From Halothece sp. MAG (lineage in GTDB: Bacteria > Cyanobacteriota > Cyanobacteriia > Cyanobacteriales > Rubidibacteraceae), in contig JAHEOB010000116.1 of NCBI GenBank assembly GCA_018610095.1, positions 1 through 11,493 on the forward strand: a DNA stretch of 11,493 nt, read 5' to 3'. Shown here in pieces: positions 1 through 6,155 of this stretch; position 1 is the first letter of the stretch, and each line of letters starts with the position of its first letter. The position numbers and the translations under genes were made by a program. The notes under the pieces were generated by a model. That model was given only the letters and a program-made list of their open reading frames with translations, made no database searches and was not told where the DNA came from.

Positions 1-94
1 CAGAACGACGGGAAGAAAGCTCGCTGAGGGCAATGGTTTCGGGGATGAGGCTGAGGTCTTGTCTAGAACTACCTGATGACGCGAGAATCTCCCA
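1..94. other. Left edge, no assignable gene
   Basis: Both strands are open here for about 30 codons. A minus-strand frame reads DLSLIPETIALSELSSRR up to the window edge, and it follows a TGA with no ATG, GTG or TTG behind it. A plus-strand frame contains LELPDDARISHQIL and stops at about 108. Neither resembles a family I know. One could be the edge of a real gene outside the window. Confidence 0.2.
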
Positions 95-119
95 TCAGAT
101 TCTTTGAATTGATGGGAGA
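88..119. repeat. 10-bp perfect inverted repeat
   Basis: The arms TCTCCCATCA (88-97) and TGATGGGAGA (110-119) are exact reverse complements around a 12-base loop. No T-run follows on either strand, so it is not a convincing intrinsic terminator. It overlaps the stop codon (95-97) of the MOSC relic and may stabilise that 3' end or mark a rearrangement junction. Confidence 0.5.
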
Positions 120-313
120 GGTTCAACGATTTGTGAGGCAGGAATGCGAGTATTGATACTGAGACGGTAATAATGATTAAATCGCTTTGTGGCAGCCCAT
201 TGGGGAAGGGTAGCTTGTTTTAATGTCCCTGGAGGAATGACAGTTGCGCGATCGCGCAGGAACCCATCAAGAGATTTAATCGGATAGATTAAAATTTTTG
301 AGACTTTCGCCAC
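95..313 (-). pseudogene. MOSC-domain protein relic with apparent internal deletion
   Basis: This is a 72-codon frame with a GTG start. Residues 1-30 (AKVSKILIYPIKSLDG...) match the start of cyanobacterial MOSC N-terminal beta-barrel (YcbX-like) proteins, which are usually about 260 residues. From about residue 33 the text (TLPQWAATKRFNHYYRLSIN, then TRIPAS) instead resembles what I remember as the C-terminal end of the same family. The middle, which should carry the MOSC core with its conserved Cys, is absent. I read this as an in-frame internal deletion, so the product should not bind molybdenum cofactor. The match to the C-terminal half is from memory. A short unrelated small protein is possible but less likely. 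Confidence 0.55.
248..255. repeat. HIP1 octamer GCGATCGC (first of seven copies)
   Basis: Perfect palindromic HIP1 sites occur at 248-255, 579-586, 1171-1178, 1910-1917, 3003-3010, 4882-4889 and 8708-8715. Six of the seven lie in genes or gene remnants, and the copy at 4882-4889 is intergenic. HIP1 is a known over-represented octamer of many cyanobacterial genomes, and its density here supports the taxonomic call. Confidence 0.9.
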
Positions 314-365
314 AGTCGAGGTTATTGTTGCTAATTGATTGCACTAATTAACATAGCAGACCCCA

Positions 366-596
366 TCAACTTTCTTCAATCACATCCACTTCCTCTTCCT
401 TAAGGTGAGCGACGAATTTTTTCTCAAATTTAACTTTGACGGGGAGATTGGCACTAATGGGCCGACCTTTCCATTCGGTAATAATTTCTTGAATTGTGCC
501 TTCCATTCCTTTGAGATCAAAAGGTTGTTGCCGATGTTTAGGATGGTGATAAACTACAACCGATTGGTTAACGCGAACGCGATCGCCAGGTTTCAT
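366..596 (-). CDS. ftrV: Ferredoxin-thioredoxin reductase, variable chain
   Basis: FtrV is the small non-catalytic subunit of ferredoxin:thioredoxin reductase. It forms a thin heterodimer with the Fe-S/disulfide catalytic chain FtrC and helps position it between ferredoxin and thioredoxin in the cytoplasm, linking photosynthetic electron flow to thiol regulation. The 76 residues match the whole family: MKPGDRVRV at the start, SVVVYHHP, then QPFDLKGMEGTI and WKGRPISANLPVKVKF, an SH3-like barrel fold. The ATG at 594-596 gives the usual family start, with only a weak AG-rich stretch ahead of it. It lies 171 bases after pcyA on the same strand. The catalytic partner ftrC is not in the window. Confidence 0.95.
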   Translation of the reverse strand: MKPGDRVRVNQSVVVYHHPKHRQQPFDLKGMEGTIQEIITEWKGRPISANLPVKVKFEKKFVAHLKEEEVDVIEES

Positions 597-734
597 AGAA
601 CTCTACTTAACTATCTTGCTTGAATATTGATGTTTTAAAAAGGGATCGCCCAACTTAAACGAATCCCACCTACAGCTTTACTATTGTTGCATAACTCGTG
701 TTCACTGCTAACATCCGATTCGGCATTTTTTTTT

Positions 735-755
735 GGCAATTGCAAATTAATTGCG
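735..755. repeat. AT-rich inverted repeat next to a 9-T run, 3' of pcyA
   Basis: GCAATT (736-741) and AATTGC (749-754) can pair around a 7-base loop. Nine T residues (726-734) adjoin it. Read as minus-strand RNA the hairpin is followed by A residues, not U, so it is not a standard terminator for pcyA. It may protect the 3' end or have no function. Confidence 0.3.
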
Positions 756-767
756 TTACCAGCAAAG

Positions 768-1511
768 TTAAGTTGGCGCAGAGACCACATCAAATAAAAC
801 CGTTGTCATGTAACGCTCTGCCCACTGTTGCCCAAAAGCTTTTTCTAACACTCGACGGGTTTTATCATTTTGTTGTTGTTGCTGACAATAGTGTTGCTGT
901 CCGGCTAAATAAATCTCTTGCTGTTCATTTGAGACTGGATCACAGAAGTGACTTTGCTCACAATTAAGCTCTAAAAAGGCTTGCACGCGACTCAAAAACT
1001 CTTCTTCTTCTTGAGAATTACTGGGACGGATAAACAAACAAAATTGGGAAAAAATATCTCCCCAGGCAGGTAACTCTCGGGGTTGTGAAAAACTGACGGT
1101 GGGCAATTGGGAAAGACGTTGATAATAAGCCTCAGGTAAACGGCCATCAGCACTGACTGGCGATAAATCCGCGATCGCGGCACTAATTTGTCCCCGTCCG
1201 CCTACTAAATCACACCCAAAGATGGGCAAATGATACATGGATCGAGGGAACATGACACAGTGGAGAATATCTAAGTTATTTCCCAGTTGGGCTAATTCTA
1301 AATGCAGTTTCCGAAAAACAGGACTCTGGTAACAGTGATTTTCAATGGTCAGTTTATCCCCTTCTAAGCGTCCTTCAACATATCCCAAATCCTCGGGAAG
1401 TTCATAAGGCGATAAGGTCAACTGTTTTTGCCAAGTGGACTCAATCGTATTGGCTAAGGCTTGAATAAGGGGATGTTGTTGCCAACATAGAGAAGATGAG
1501 GTATCTAACAT
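768..1511 (-). CDS. pcyA: Phycocyanobilin:ferredoxin oxidoreductase
   Basis: PcyA reduces biliverdin IXalpha by four electrons, drawn from ferredoxin, to phycocyanobilin, the chromophore of phycobilisomes and cyanobacterial phytochromes. It is a soluble radical enzyme. The 247-residue length is normal for the family. Conserved blocks are LPEDLGYVEGRLEG (38-51), FRKLHLELAQLGNNLDILHC (66-85), LPIFGCDLV (95-103), ISAAIADLSP, ELPAWGDIFSQFCLF and NDKTRRVLEKAFG. By alignment with Synechocystis PcyA (offset of four) the catalytic Glu76, His88 and Asp105 correspond to E72, H84 and D101, all present, so the enzyme should be active. The start is ATG at 1509-1511. ftrV follows on the same strand. Confidence 0.97.
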   Translation of the reverse strand: MLDTSSSLCWQQHPLIQALANTIESTWQKQLTLSPYELPEDLGYVEGRLEGDKLTIENHCYQSPVFRKLHLELAQLGNNLDILHCVMFPRSMYHLPIFGCDLVGGRGQISAAIADLSPVSADGRLPEAYYQRLSQLPTVSFSQPRELPAWGDIFSQFCLFIRPSNSQEEEEFLSRVQAFLELNCEQSHFCDPVSNEQQEIYLAGQQHYCQQQQQNDKTRRVLEKAFGQQWAERYMTTVLFDVVSAPT

Positions 1512-1560
1512 GAATATGACTCGGTAAGAACAACTGTTTTAACAGAGGTGAGCGAGAAAC

Positions 1561-1587
1561 CCCCAATTTCAGCATATCGGATTGGGG
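1561..1587. repeat. Inverted repeat CCCCAAT/ATTGGGG upstream of pcyA
   Basis: CCCCAAT (1561-1567) and ATTGGGG (1581-1587) are perfect reverse complements with a 13-base loop, 50 bases upstream of the pcyA start codon. On the minus strand it would lie in the pcyA leader or promoter, so it could be a leader hairpin or an operator. No function is proven. Confidence 0.4.
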
Positions 1588-1773
1588 AGGATAGCGAATT
1601 TAGAATATCAAGCTATATGTTAGGGTAATTTATCATATATCCTTTAATTGGTAATGCTGAGAGCGACCAAATTCCGAAGAACTACAAAGTAAATTAGGAA
1701 GCAAAGGTTGATCAAGAAATCTGTTGGGGAGAAAGTCCTAACCCCAGTGGTCAATCGCTTGTGAATACGGATA

Positions 1774-1782
1774 TGTTATAAT
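1774..1782 (+). promoter_or_regulatory. Extended -10 promoter for the GNAT gene
   Basis: TGTTATAAT is a perfect extended -10 element (TGn plus TATAAT at 1777-1782). No clear -35 lies 16-18 bases upstream, which is common for extended -10 promoters. Transcription would start near 1789, leaving a leader of about 85 bases before the ATG at 1874. Confidence 0.5.
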
Positions 1783-1873
1783 TTTGGAGCATAGGATTTG
1801 AGCAATTAGCCTGTTAACTGCTCATTTTATTTAGTTACCTTTACTGAAACTTAATCAGCGACTCGCAAACTGC

Positions 1874-2398
1874 ATGGCATTTTGGAAAAGTTTATTTAAT
1901 GGCTCAAACGCGATCGCGCCGTCATCCACCACTCCAGCAGAGGAAGAGACGTTGCTAACCACGGGGAAAACGCAACAAGATACGAGAATTTTTTTCAGTA
2001 CCACCCGCTCCATTGATCTCTATGAACTGGAAGAGTTGTGTGACGCGGTGGGCTGGTCTCGTCGTCCCTTGCGAAAAGTTCGCAAAGCAATGCAGCATAG
2101 TTTTTTAGTGGTCTCCATGTGGGAAGAACAAGGGGCTCACAGACGCTTAATTGGCTTTGCACGGGCGACGTCTGATCATGCCTTTAATGCCACAATTTGG
2201 GATGTGGTGGTTCATCCGAAATGCCAAGGTAAAGGGCTTGGAAAAGCTCTCATGAACTATATGATTAAACGCTTACGGAAAGAAGATATTAGCAATATTA
2301 CCCTATTTGCCGATGCCGATGTGGTCGATTTTTATCATCGTCTGGGGTTTGTTAGCGATCCCGAAGGCATTAAAGGGATGTTTTGGTATCCCGATTAA
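1874..2398 (+). CDS. GNAT-family N-acetyltransferase, cyanobacterial/plastid (Ycf52/NSI-like) type
   Basis: The 174-residue protein has a variable Ser/Thr-rich N-terminus (1-36) and then a GNAT fold. Visible family blocks are RSIDLYELEELCDAVGWSRR (45-64), IGFARATSDHAFNATIWDVV (93-112), the acetyl-CoA pyrophosphate-binding motif A VHPKCQGKGLGKAL (113-126, pattern QxxGxG from Q118) and VDFYHRLGFVSDPEGIKGMF near the end. This arrangement matches a conserved cyanobacterial family related to red-algal plastid Ycf52 and the Arabidopsis chloroplast acetyltransferase NSI/GNAT2. The acetylated substrate in cyanobacteria is not known to me. A HIP1 site falls inside codons 12-15, in the variable region. 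The gene is followed 48 bases later by tRNA-Pro. Confidence 0.85.
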   Translation: MAFWKSLFNGSNAIAPSSTTPAEEETLLTTGKTQQDTRIFFSTTRSIDLYELEELCDAVGWSRRPLRKVRKAMQHSFLVVSMWEEQGAHRRLIGFARATSDHAFNATIWDVVVHPKCQGKGLGKALMNYMIKRLRKEDISNITLFADADVVDFYHRLGFVSDPEGIKGMFWYPD

Positions 2399-2426
2399 CC
2401 CCTTCCCAATTATTTTGCATCAACGT

Positions 2427-2432
2427 TATAAT
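2427..2432 (+). promoter_or_regulatory. -10 box of the tRNA-Pro gene
   Basis: A perfect TATAAT ends 14 bases before the mature tRNA 5' end, giving a start near 2439. The -35 region (TTCCCA around 2403) is poor. The tRNA could also be made by read-through from the GNAT gene. Confidence 0.4.
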
Positions 2433-2446
2433 CCTAGAGGAAGCAT

Positions 2447-2520
2447 CGGGATGTAGCGCAGCTTGGTAGCGCGCCTGCTTTGGGAGCAGGATGTCGTAGG
2501 TTCAAATCCTGCCATCCCGA
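2447..2520 (+). tRNA. tRNA-Pro, anticodon TGG
   Basis: The cloverleaf can be drawn by eye: acceptor CGGGATG pairs with CATCCCG (2513-2519) with discriminator A2520; D arm GCGC/GCGC with the AGCTTGGTA loop; anticodon stem CCTGC/GCAGG around TTTGGGA, giving anticodon TGG; variable loop ATGTC; T arm GTAGG/CCTGC around TTCAAAT. CCA is not encoded. The mature 3' end lies 4 bases from the stop codon of the convergent DUF2993 gene, so no separate terminator fits between them. Confidence 0.97.
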
Positions 2521-2524
2521 TTGA

Positions 2525-3316
2525 TTAGCCAGTTCGAGGAACGTGATTAATTTGGGCGTAGCCGGAAAAAACAAGGGTTTTTCCTTGCGTTTGTAGGCGG
2601 TTAATCCGCATTTTGACCCCATCTAGATTGAAGTGATCCAAATCAACCATATTATTTAAAATGTCACCGAGAACTTGGGTTAATTGTTCACTGGTTTCAT
2701 GAAATTCCGCGGGAACGTTATTCCGTTGAAATTGAATATCTTGAAATAGGAGTCGCCGTCGCCGTTGCAACCCTAAGGTACAAGTGAAACTCACGGGAAT
2801 CTTTCCTTGACTCCCGAGATTGGCATTGGCGTCTAATTGGATTTGATTTTGAGGCAATAGCGTTAAGTTAATCTCAGTAAAGGAAACCGGTTCGCCATCA
2901 GAAAGCTTTGTTAAATTAGAATCAGTGATATTTTCTAAATGTTTTCTCACTAACTGCGCCGTAAAGGCGGTGTTAACATCTTCTTCGAGAAGTGTCACTT
3001 GCGCGATCGCCTGTGTGGGCTGTTTTAGAGAAAGTGATCCCTTTAAGGCAGAACTAAAATCAATATTGACAGCATCCGTTTCAAACCACATCTGTTCCGT
3101 GCGAAACACCTTGCGAATCACTAACCCTTTCCCACTCATATTGAAGCTATCAATACTCCCTTGGAGTAACTTACTAGAGGGATGACAGTGTACTTCAACT
3201 TGTAAATCCTCGCATTTGCTAAAAAGGTGGCGAAGAGTATTCGTGGCAACTCGATTAAGGAGCTTCTCTCCCCAATCACTACTGTTGTTTTGGAAACCGG
3301 CTAAGCCACCAATCAT
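2525..3316 (-). CDS. DUF2993/LmeA-family lipid-binding protein
   Basis: The 263-residue protein has the features of cyanobacterial DUF2993 (LmeA-like) proteins: LNRVATNTLRHLFSKCEDLQ near the N-terminus, repeated amphipathic beta-strands, SFNMSGKGLVIRK, and a C-terminal NLDGVKMRINRLQTQGKTLV. The family is related to mycobacterial LmeA, which binds phospholipid. The cyanobacterial role is not established, so a lipid-binding role at a membrane is inferred. There is no clear signal peptide or transmembrane helix, although the first 8 residues (MIGGLAGF) are hydrophobic. The start is ATG at 3314-3316 with a good Shine-Dalgarno GGAGG (3323-3327, minus strand). It converges on tRNA-Pro. Confidence 0.8.
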   Translation of the reverse strand: MIGGLAGFQNNSSDWGEKLLNRVATNTLRHLFSKCEDLQVEVHCHPSSKLLQGSIDSFNMSGKGLVIRKVFRTEQMWFETDAVNIDFSSALKGSLSLKQPTQAIAQVTLLEEDVNTAFTAQLVRKHLENITDSNLTKLSDGEPVSFTEINLTLLPQNQIQLDANANLGSQGKIPVSFTCTLGLQRRRRLLFQDIQFQRNNVPAEFHETSEQLTQVLGDILNNMVDLDHFNLDGVKMRINRLQTQGKTLVFSGYAQINHVPRTG

Positions 3317-3636
3317 GAAAACCTCCGTTAAAACAAACCATGCACAGAAGTTACTACTTCCCCTTTAGGATTAGCCCACAAGGCGCATCAAAACTTTTCC
3401 CTTCTTTTGTAACAAAATATTAAGCAAACCGCAATTGCCACTGGCAGGATTTGACATAAAATCCTTTAATATGCAGTATTAACAACGGCAATGGTTGAGT
3501 CAAAATCCGATATAACGATTCGTTACGCAGATAACCGTAAATCACCCTAATTAATGGTATTTCTAGGATAGAGAGACTCTAAAGATTGCCTAAATTCGCG
3601 CTTGGCAATAACAAAATTGGGAGGGGAAATCAAGAA
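3317..3636. other. Divergent spacer between DUF2993 and universal stress genes
   Basis: A 320-base spacer with no convincing coding frame. A perfect TTGACA occurs at 3451-3456, with only a weak -10 match (CAGTAT, 3474-3479, spacer 17) on the plus strand, so the promoter of the stress gene is uncertain. The strong ribosome site GGGAGGGG (3619-3626) ends 10 bases before ATG 3637 and fixes the start there. The upstream in-frame TTG at 3586 is therefore not needed. Confidence 0.5.
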
Positions 3637-4488
3637 ATGATTAATAAAATTTTACTTGCTGACTCGGGCACTGGTCACTCCGAAGAGATGTTGCAGTATT
3701 TACTGGATTTACCATCCCTTAAGAATGCTGCCATCACTATTTTGCATGTTGTTCCCTCACAAGTGACCAGCGAAGCAATGACAGAAAAATGGCAAGAGGG
3801 GGGGCGAGTGATTGCTGATGCAATCCAACGGATGCACCTTGATCCCACTCAGGTTTCTACTATGTTACGTCAGGGTGATCCCAAAACGACCGTTTGTGAG
3901 GTTGCTGATGAAATTGAAACCGATTTAATCATCATGGGATCACGGGGCATGAAACGTTTAGAGTCAATTTTGGAAGATTCGGTTAGTCAGTATGTCTTCC
4001 AATTATCTAGTCGCCCCATGTTACTGGTTAAAGATGATATTTATGTCACCCGACTCAAACGCATTATGGTGGCAGTGGATCAATCTAAAGATGCCCAATA
4101 TTGTTTAGATTTAGCGTTATTTTTACTTAAAGATATCCCATCCGGTGAATTGCAATTGGTGCAAGTTGATCCTGCCATGGAAGAAGATGAGGTTTTATCG
4201 GGGGAAGAAGTAGAACAAATCCCGGTGCTTGCAGAAGCAATTGATAAAGCGAAAAAACAAAGGGTTAATTACAAAGGGATTGTCAAAGGCGGAAAACCCG
4301 GTCCCACACTGTGCCAAATGGCTGAGGAGAATAAAGTTGATTTATTGATGCTCGGGTCTCCTGACCGTCGCCCTACCGTGGCTAAAAGTTTACCAGATTT
4401 AGATCGCTTGTTGGGAGCATCGTTATCAGATTATGTCCGAGTACATGCGACTTGCCCAGTGTTATTGGGACGTCAGGTTGATGAATAA
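3637..4488 (+). CDS. Universal stress protein, tandem UspA domains
   Basis: The 283-residue protein is two fused Usp domains: residues 1-134 (INKILLADSGTGHSEEML to SRPMLLVKDD) and about 141-283 (RIMVAVDQSKDAQYCLDLAL to TCPVLLGR). Usp proteins are cytoplasmic stress and energy-status proteins, and many bind ATP. In domain 1 the nucleotide loop starts correctly (IIMGSRG) but the later glycine of GxxGx9G(S/T) is replaced by Asp (ILEDSVS). In domain 2 it reads LMLGSPD and then LLGASLSD with a longer insert. ATP binding is therefore doubtful in both. The ATG at 3637 follows GGGAGGGG at good spacing, and an upstream TTG would add 17 unlikely residues. Two hairpins follow the stop. Confidence 0.88.
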   Translation: MINKILLADSGTGHSEEMLQYLLDLPSLKNAAITILHVVPSQVTSEAMTEKWQEGGRVIADAIQRMHLDPTQVSTMLRQGDPKTTVCEVADEIETDLIIMGSRGMKRLESILEDSVSQYVFQLSSRPMLLVKDDIYVTRLKRIMVAVDQSKDAQYCLDLALFLLKDIPSGELQLVQVDPAMEEDEVLSGEEVEQIPVLAEAIDKAKKQRVNYKGIVKGGKPGPTLCQMAEENKVDLLMLGSPDRRPTVAKSLPDLDRLLGASLSDYVRVHATCPVLLGRQVDE

Positions 4489-4508
4489 TTGTTGCTGTGA
4501 GCAATAAT
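4488..4508 (+). repeat. Stem-loop directly after the universal stress gene
   Basis: ATTGTTGC (4488-4495) pairs with GCAATAAT (4501-4508) through 8 bp, with one G-U, around a TGTGA loop. It begins in the stop codon. It precedes the terminator-like hairpin at 4514-4540 and may add 3'-end stability. Confidence 0.4.
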
Positions 4509-4513
4509 GATAT

Positions 4514-4540
4514 AGCAGTGAGGCATTGGTCTCACTGTTT
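4514..4540 (+). terminator. Putative terminator of the universal stress gene
   Basis: CAGTGAG (4516-4522) and CTCACTG (4531-4537) form a perfect 7-bp stem with an 8-base loop, extended by a G-U and an A-U pair, followed by TTT and then C. The U-run is short, so termination may be partial. Confidence 0.5.
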
Positions 4541-4598
4541 CATCCATTCACATGGGAGAACCTTAGCTTTGTCGCATCGCACTCCGTAAATGATAGCG

Positions 4599-4847
4599 TC
4601 ATTTCCTTTCCATTTGATGAATAAGCGGATGATTAGCGTTTAATAACTCTCCTAATTCTGATAAAGCCGTTGTTTTTTGGCAAATCTGACCTTCGATAAA
4701 TAAGCCAATCAGTTGTGCCATCAAGGCACGAGAGTCGGTTTCAGATTGGTTGGCAGGGTAATCTAGAGATACTCTTGCATCTATATCCCCTTGTCCAATA
4801 ATTGGCTTTGACGAAGCATAGATGAATTTAGCTATATTAATAACAAA
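4599..4847 (-). pseudogene. Start-less reading frame, likely decayed gene fragment
   Basis: Between a TAA at 4848-4850 and a TGA at 4599-4601 the minus strand is open for 82 codons but has no ATG, GTG or TTG near its beginning. The translation looks protein-like, with segments SSKPIIGQGDIDARVSLDYP and MAQLIGLFIEGQICQKTTAL, then LSELGELLNANHPLIHQMERK, ending as a helical C-terminus would. An internal ATG (ALMAQ) would leave only about 43 residues. I do not recognise the family. A C-terminal remnant of a helical regulator such as TetR is a guess only. Otherwise the spacer 4541-4935 holds a HIP1 site and a hairpin. Confidence 0.35.
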
Positions 4848-4910
4848 TTATCTTGCAAAACAAGATTATCTTTTAATAGGCGCGATCGCGCTAGCTGGTT
4901 TGTCTAATTC

Positions 4911-4927
4911 CCGCTATTTTATAGCAG
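4911..4927 (-). terminator. Weak hairpin after the RCC1-repeat gene
   Basis: On the minus strand CTGCTAT pairs with ATAGCGG (7 bp including one G-U) around a 3-base loop, 8 bases past the stop codon at 4936-4938. The pairing is better on the minus strand than on the plus. There is no U-run, so it may be a 3'-end structure and not a true terminator. Confidence 0.35.
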
Positions 4928-4935
4928 CAATACCT

Positions 4936-5724
4936 TTACTGATTTAGCTCAATTTGATTTTCTCCTTCTAAAAAATCACCCCAGCTAATAACTGTGCCAT
5001 CTTCCTTGAGGGCGGCAAAGGCAAATTCATTAGAAAATATGTGAGTTACTCCGCTACTAAGTTGTTCAGCGACCTCACTGCTATCGCCCCCAAAATCCGC
5101 TACGCCCCAGGTAACAACTGATCCATCTTCCTTGAGTGCTGCAAAGGCTTGACGATTCGGGGTAATGGTTTTGACGCCGCTACTGAGTTGTTCAGCCACT
5201 TCACTGCTATCACCACCATCACGAGCAATTCCCCAAGTTACCACTGAACCATCTTCCTTTAAAGCGGCAAAGGCATTCATGTTAGAGAAAATTTCGCTGA
5301 CGCCGCCACTGAGTTGTTCAGCCACTTCACTACTGTCACCTCCCTGATTGGGATCACCCCAAGTCACCACTGAACCATCTTCTTTTAAGGCGGCAAAGGC
5401 AAAGCTGTTGGCAAAAATTTCTGTTACACCACTGCTAAGTTTTTCAGCCACTTCACTACGATCCCCTCCATAGCGATCATATCCCCAAGTCACAACGGAA
5501 CCGTCTTCTTTTAAGGCTGCAAATGCTTGATCAGTGGAAACAATTTCAACGGTGGGCTTGTTAACTTGCTCTGTTATTTTCTTATTATTGCCATTATTAT
5601 TGGCAACTTGGTTATTAGTGACTTGACTCTCTTTGGTAAGTTGATTATCGCTATTACATCCTACTAAGGGAATCATTAATCCCATTCCCAGAACAAGAAT
5701 TAGTTGGTAAGCCTTTTTAGACAT
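4936..5724 (-). CDS. RCC1-like repeat lipoprotein
   Basis: Choosing ATG at 5722-5724 gives 262 residues starting with a lipoprotein signal peptide: MSKK, hydrophobic LILVLGMGLMIPL, and lipobox LVGC with Cys23. An in-frame TTG 13 codons upstream would put non-signal residues in front. After an Asn/Gln-rich linker (24-66) come five 42-residue repeats, the last partial, of the type AFAALKEDGSVVTWG....GGDSSEVAEQLSSGV, an RCC1/alpha-tubulin-suppressor-like beta-propeller repeat. Such repeats are common in cyanobacterial proteins, and five are fewer than the seven blades of a closed propeller. The protein should be lipid-anchored outside the cytoplasmic membrane. Its gene lies 69 bases after gvpG on the same strand. 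Whether it belongs to the gas vesicle operon is open, since a cell-envelope lipoprotein has no obvious vesicle role. Confidence 0.8.
   Translation of the reverse strand: MSKKAYQLILVLGMGLMIPLVGCNSDNQLTKESQVTNNQVANNNGNNKKITEQVNKPTVEIVSTDQAFAALKEDGSVVTWGYDRYGGDRSEVAEKLSSGVTEIFANSFAFAALKEDGSVVTWGDPNQGGDSSEVAEQLSGGVSEIFSNMNAFAALKEDGSVVTWGIARDGGDSSEVAEQLSSGVKTITPNRQAFAALKEDGSVVTWGVADFGGDSSEVAEQLSSGVTHIFSNEFAFAALKEDGTVISWGDFLEGENQIELNQ
4939..5526 (-). repeat. Tandem 126-bp repeats (4 full + 1 partial) in the RCC1-like gene
   Basis: Units at 5401-5526, 5275-5400, 5149-5274 and 5023-5148, plus a truncated one at 4939-5022, are each 42 codons with high nucleotide similarity. Recurring blocks include the reverse of AAAGAAGATGG and of GAAGTGGCTGAACAACT. 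The similarity suggests recent duplication or gene conversion, and copy number may vary between strains. Confidence 0.9.
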
Positions 5725-5793
5725 AAGGAAATAGTAATCCACTAACGGATAAGGTTTTGACAAATGATATCAATTATGACCAAAATTAACTAT

Positions 5794-6057
5794 TTATTGT
5801 TCCTGATTTTCCTCTTGTTGCTGATTTTCTTCATCTTCCATGGCTTGCATAGCTAATAAAATTTCTTCTTCTTGTTTGTCGTATTCTTCTTCGGAAATTT
5901 CTCCTAAATCTAATGCTAATTGAAGATTTAATAAACGTTTATTAAGGTTCTCTTTTTCGTCTAATTCTTGATTGGCTCGTTCTAATATTTGCTCTCCAAG
6001 CCACGTTACACCTTCAATGGGACCAGTAACGGGAAAAGTAAGTAATTTAAATATCAT
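5794..6057 (-). CDS. gvpG: Gas vesicle protein GvpG
   Basis: GvpG is a small accessory protein needed for gas vesicle assembly, thought to act early with GvpF/L. The 87 residues match the family throughout: MIFKLLTFPVTGPIEGVTWL at the start, a predicted coiled coil (about 25-70: LGEQILERANQELDEKENLN, then LGEISEEEYDKQEEEILLAM) and a very acidic, Gln-rich tail. The ATG start is preceded by 98 AT-rich bases after the gvpF/L stop, so it is less tightly coupled than the genes upstream. It is the last recognised gvp gene on this strand; the RCC1-like lipoprotein follows. Confidence 0.93.
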   Translation of the reverse strand: MIFKLLTFPVTGPIEGVTWLGEQILERANQELDEKENLNKRLLNLQLALDLGEISEEEYDKQEEEILLAMQAMEDEENQQQEENQEQ

Positions 6058-6155
6058 AATGGCTAATTAATGATTAATAATGAGTTTACTTATTATTTGT
6101 AATGGAATTTTTCTAGCGTATGCAATTTCGCTCCATATAACTTAATGAAATTGGT

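Larger units (their letters stand above)
1512..1873. other. Divergent spacer between pcyA and the GNAT gene
   Basis: This 362-base non-coding region must hold the 5' regions of both flanking genes. I see a 7-bp inverted repeat (1561-1587) on the pcyA side and an extended -10 promoter (1774-1782) on the GNAT side, each listed separately. No further open frame, tRNA or small RNA fold was recognised. Confidence 0.6.

Noticed and set aside
698..967. Plus-strand 89-codon frame opposite pcyA
   Set aside because: It is antisense to the conserved C-terminus of pcyA and shows no protein family features.
2434..2622. Minus-strand frame with WQDLNLRHPAPKAGALPSCA across the tRNA
   Set aside because: This is the familiar false translation of a tRNA gene. 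The cloverleaf at 2447-2520 explains the sequence.
3586..3636. TTG start adding 17 residues to the universal stress protein
   Set aside because: ATG 3637 has GGGAGGGG at ideal spacing and begins exactly at the Usp fold. The extra residues encode the ribosome-site region.
5165..5347. Plus-strand frame with repeated LSCSATSLLSPP
   Set aside because: It is the antisense reading of the RCC1-like repeats. Its own repetition follows from the repeats on the other strand.
4939..5526. CRISPR-like array, because of regularly spaced repeats
   Set aside because: The repeats are 126 bp, contiguous and in frame with a coding sequence. There are no short repeats with unique spacers.
6076..6097. AT-rich hairpin between gvpF/L and gvpG
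   Set aside because: On the transcribed minus strand it has a mismatch, only weak A-T pairs and no U-run, so it does not make a credible terminator.
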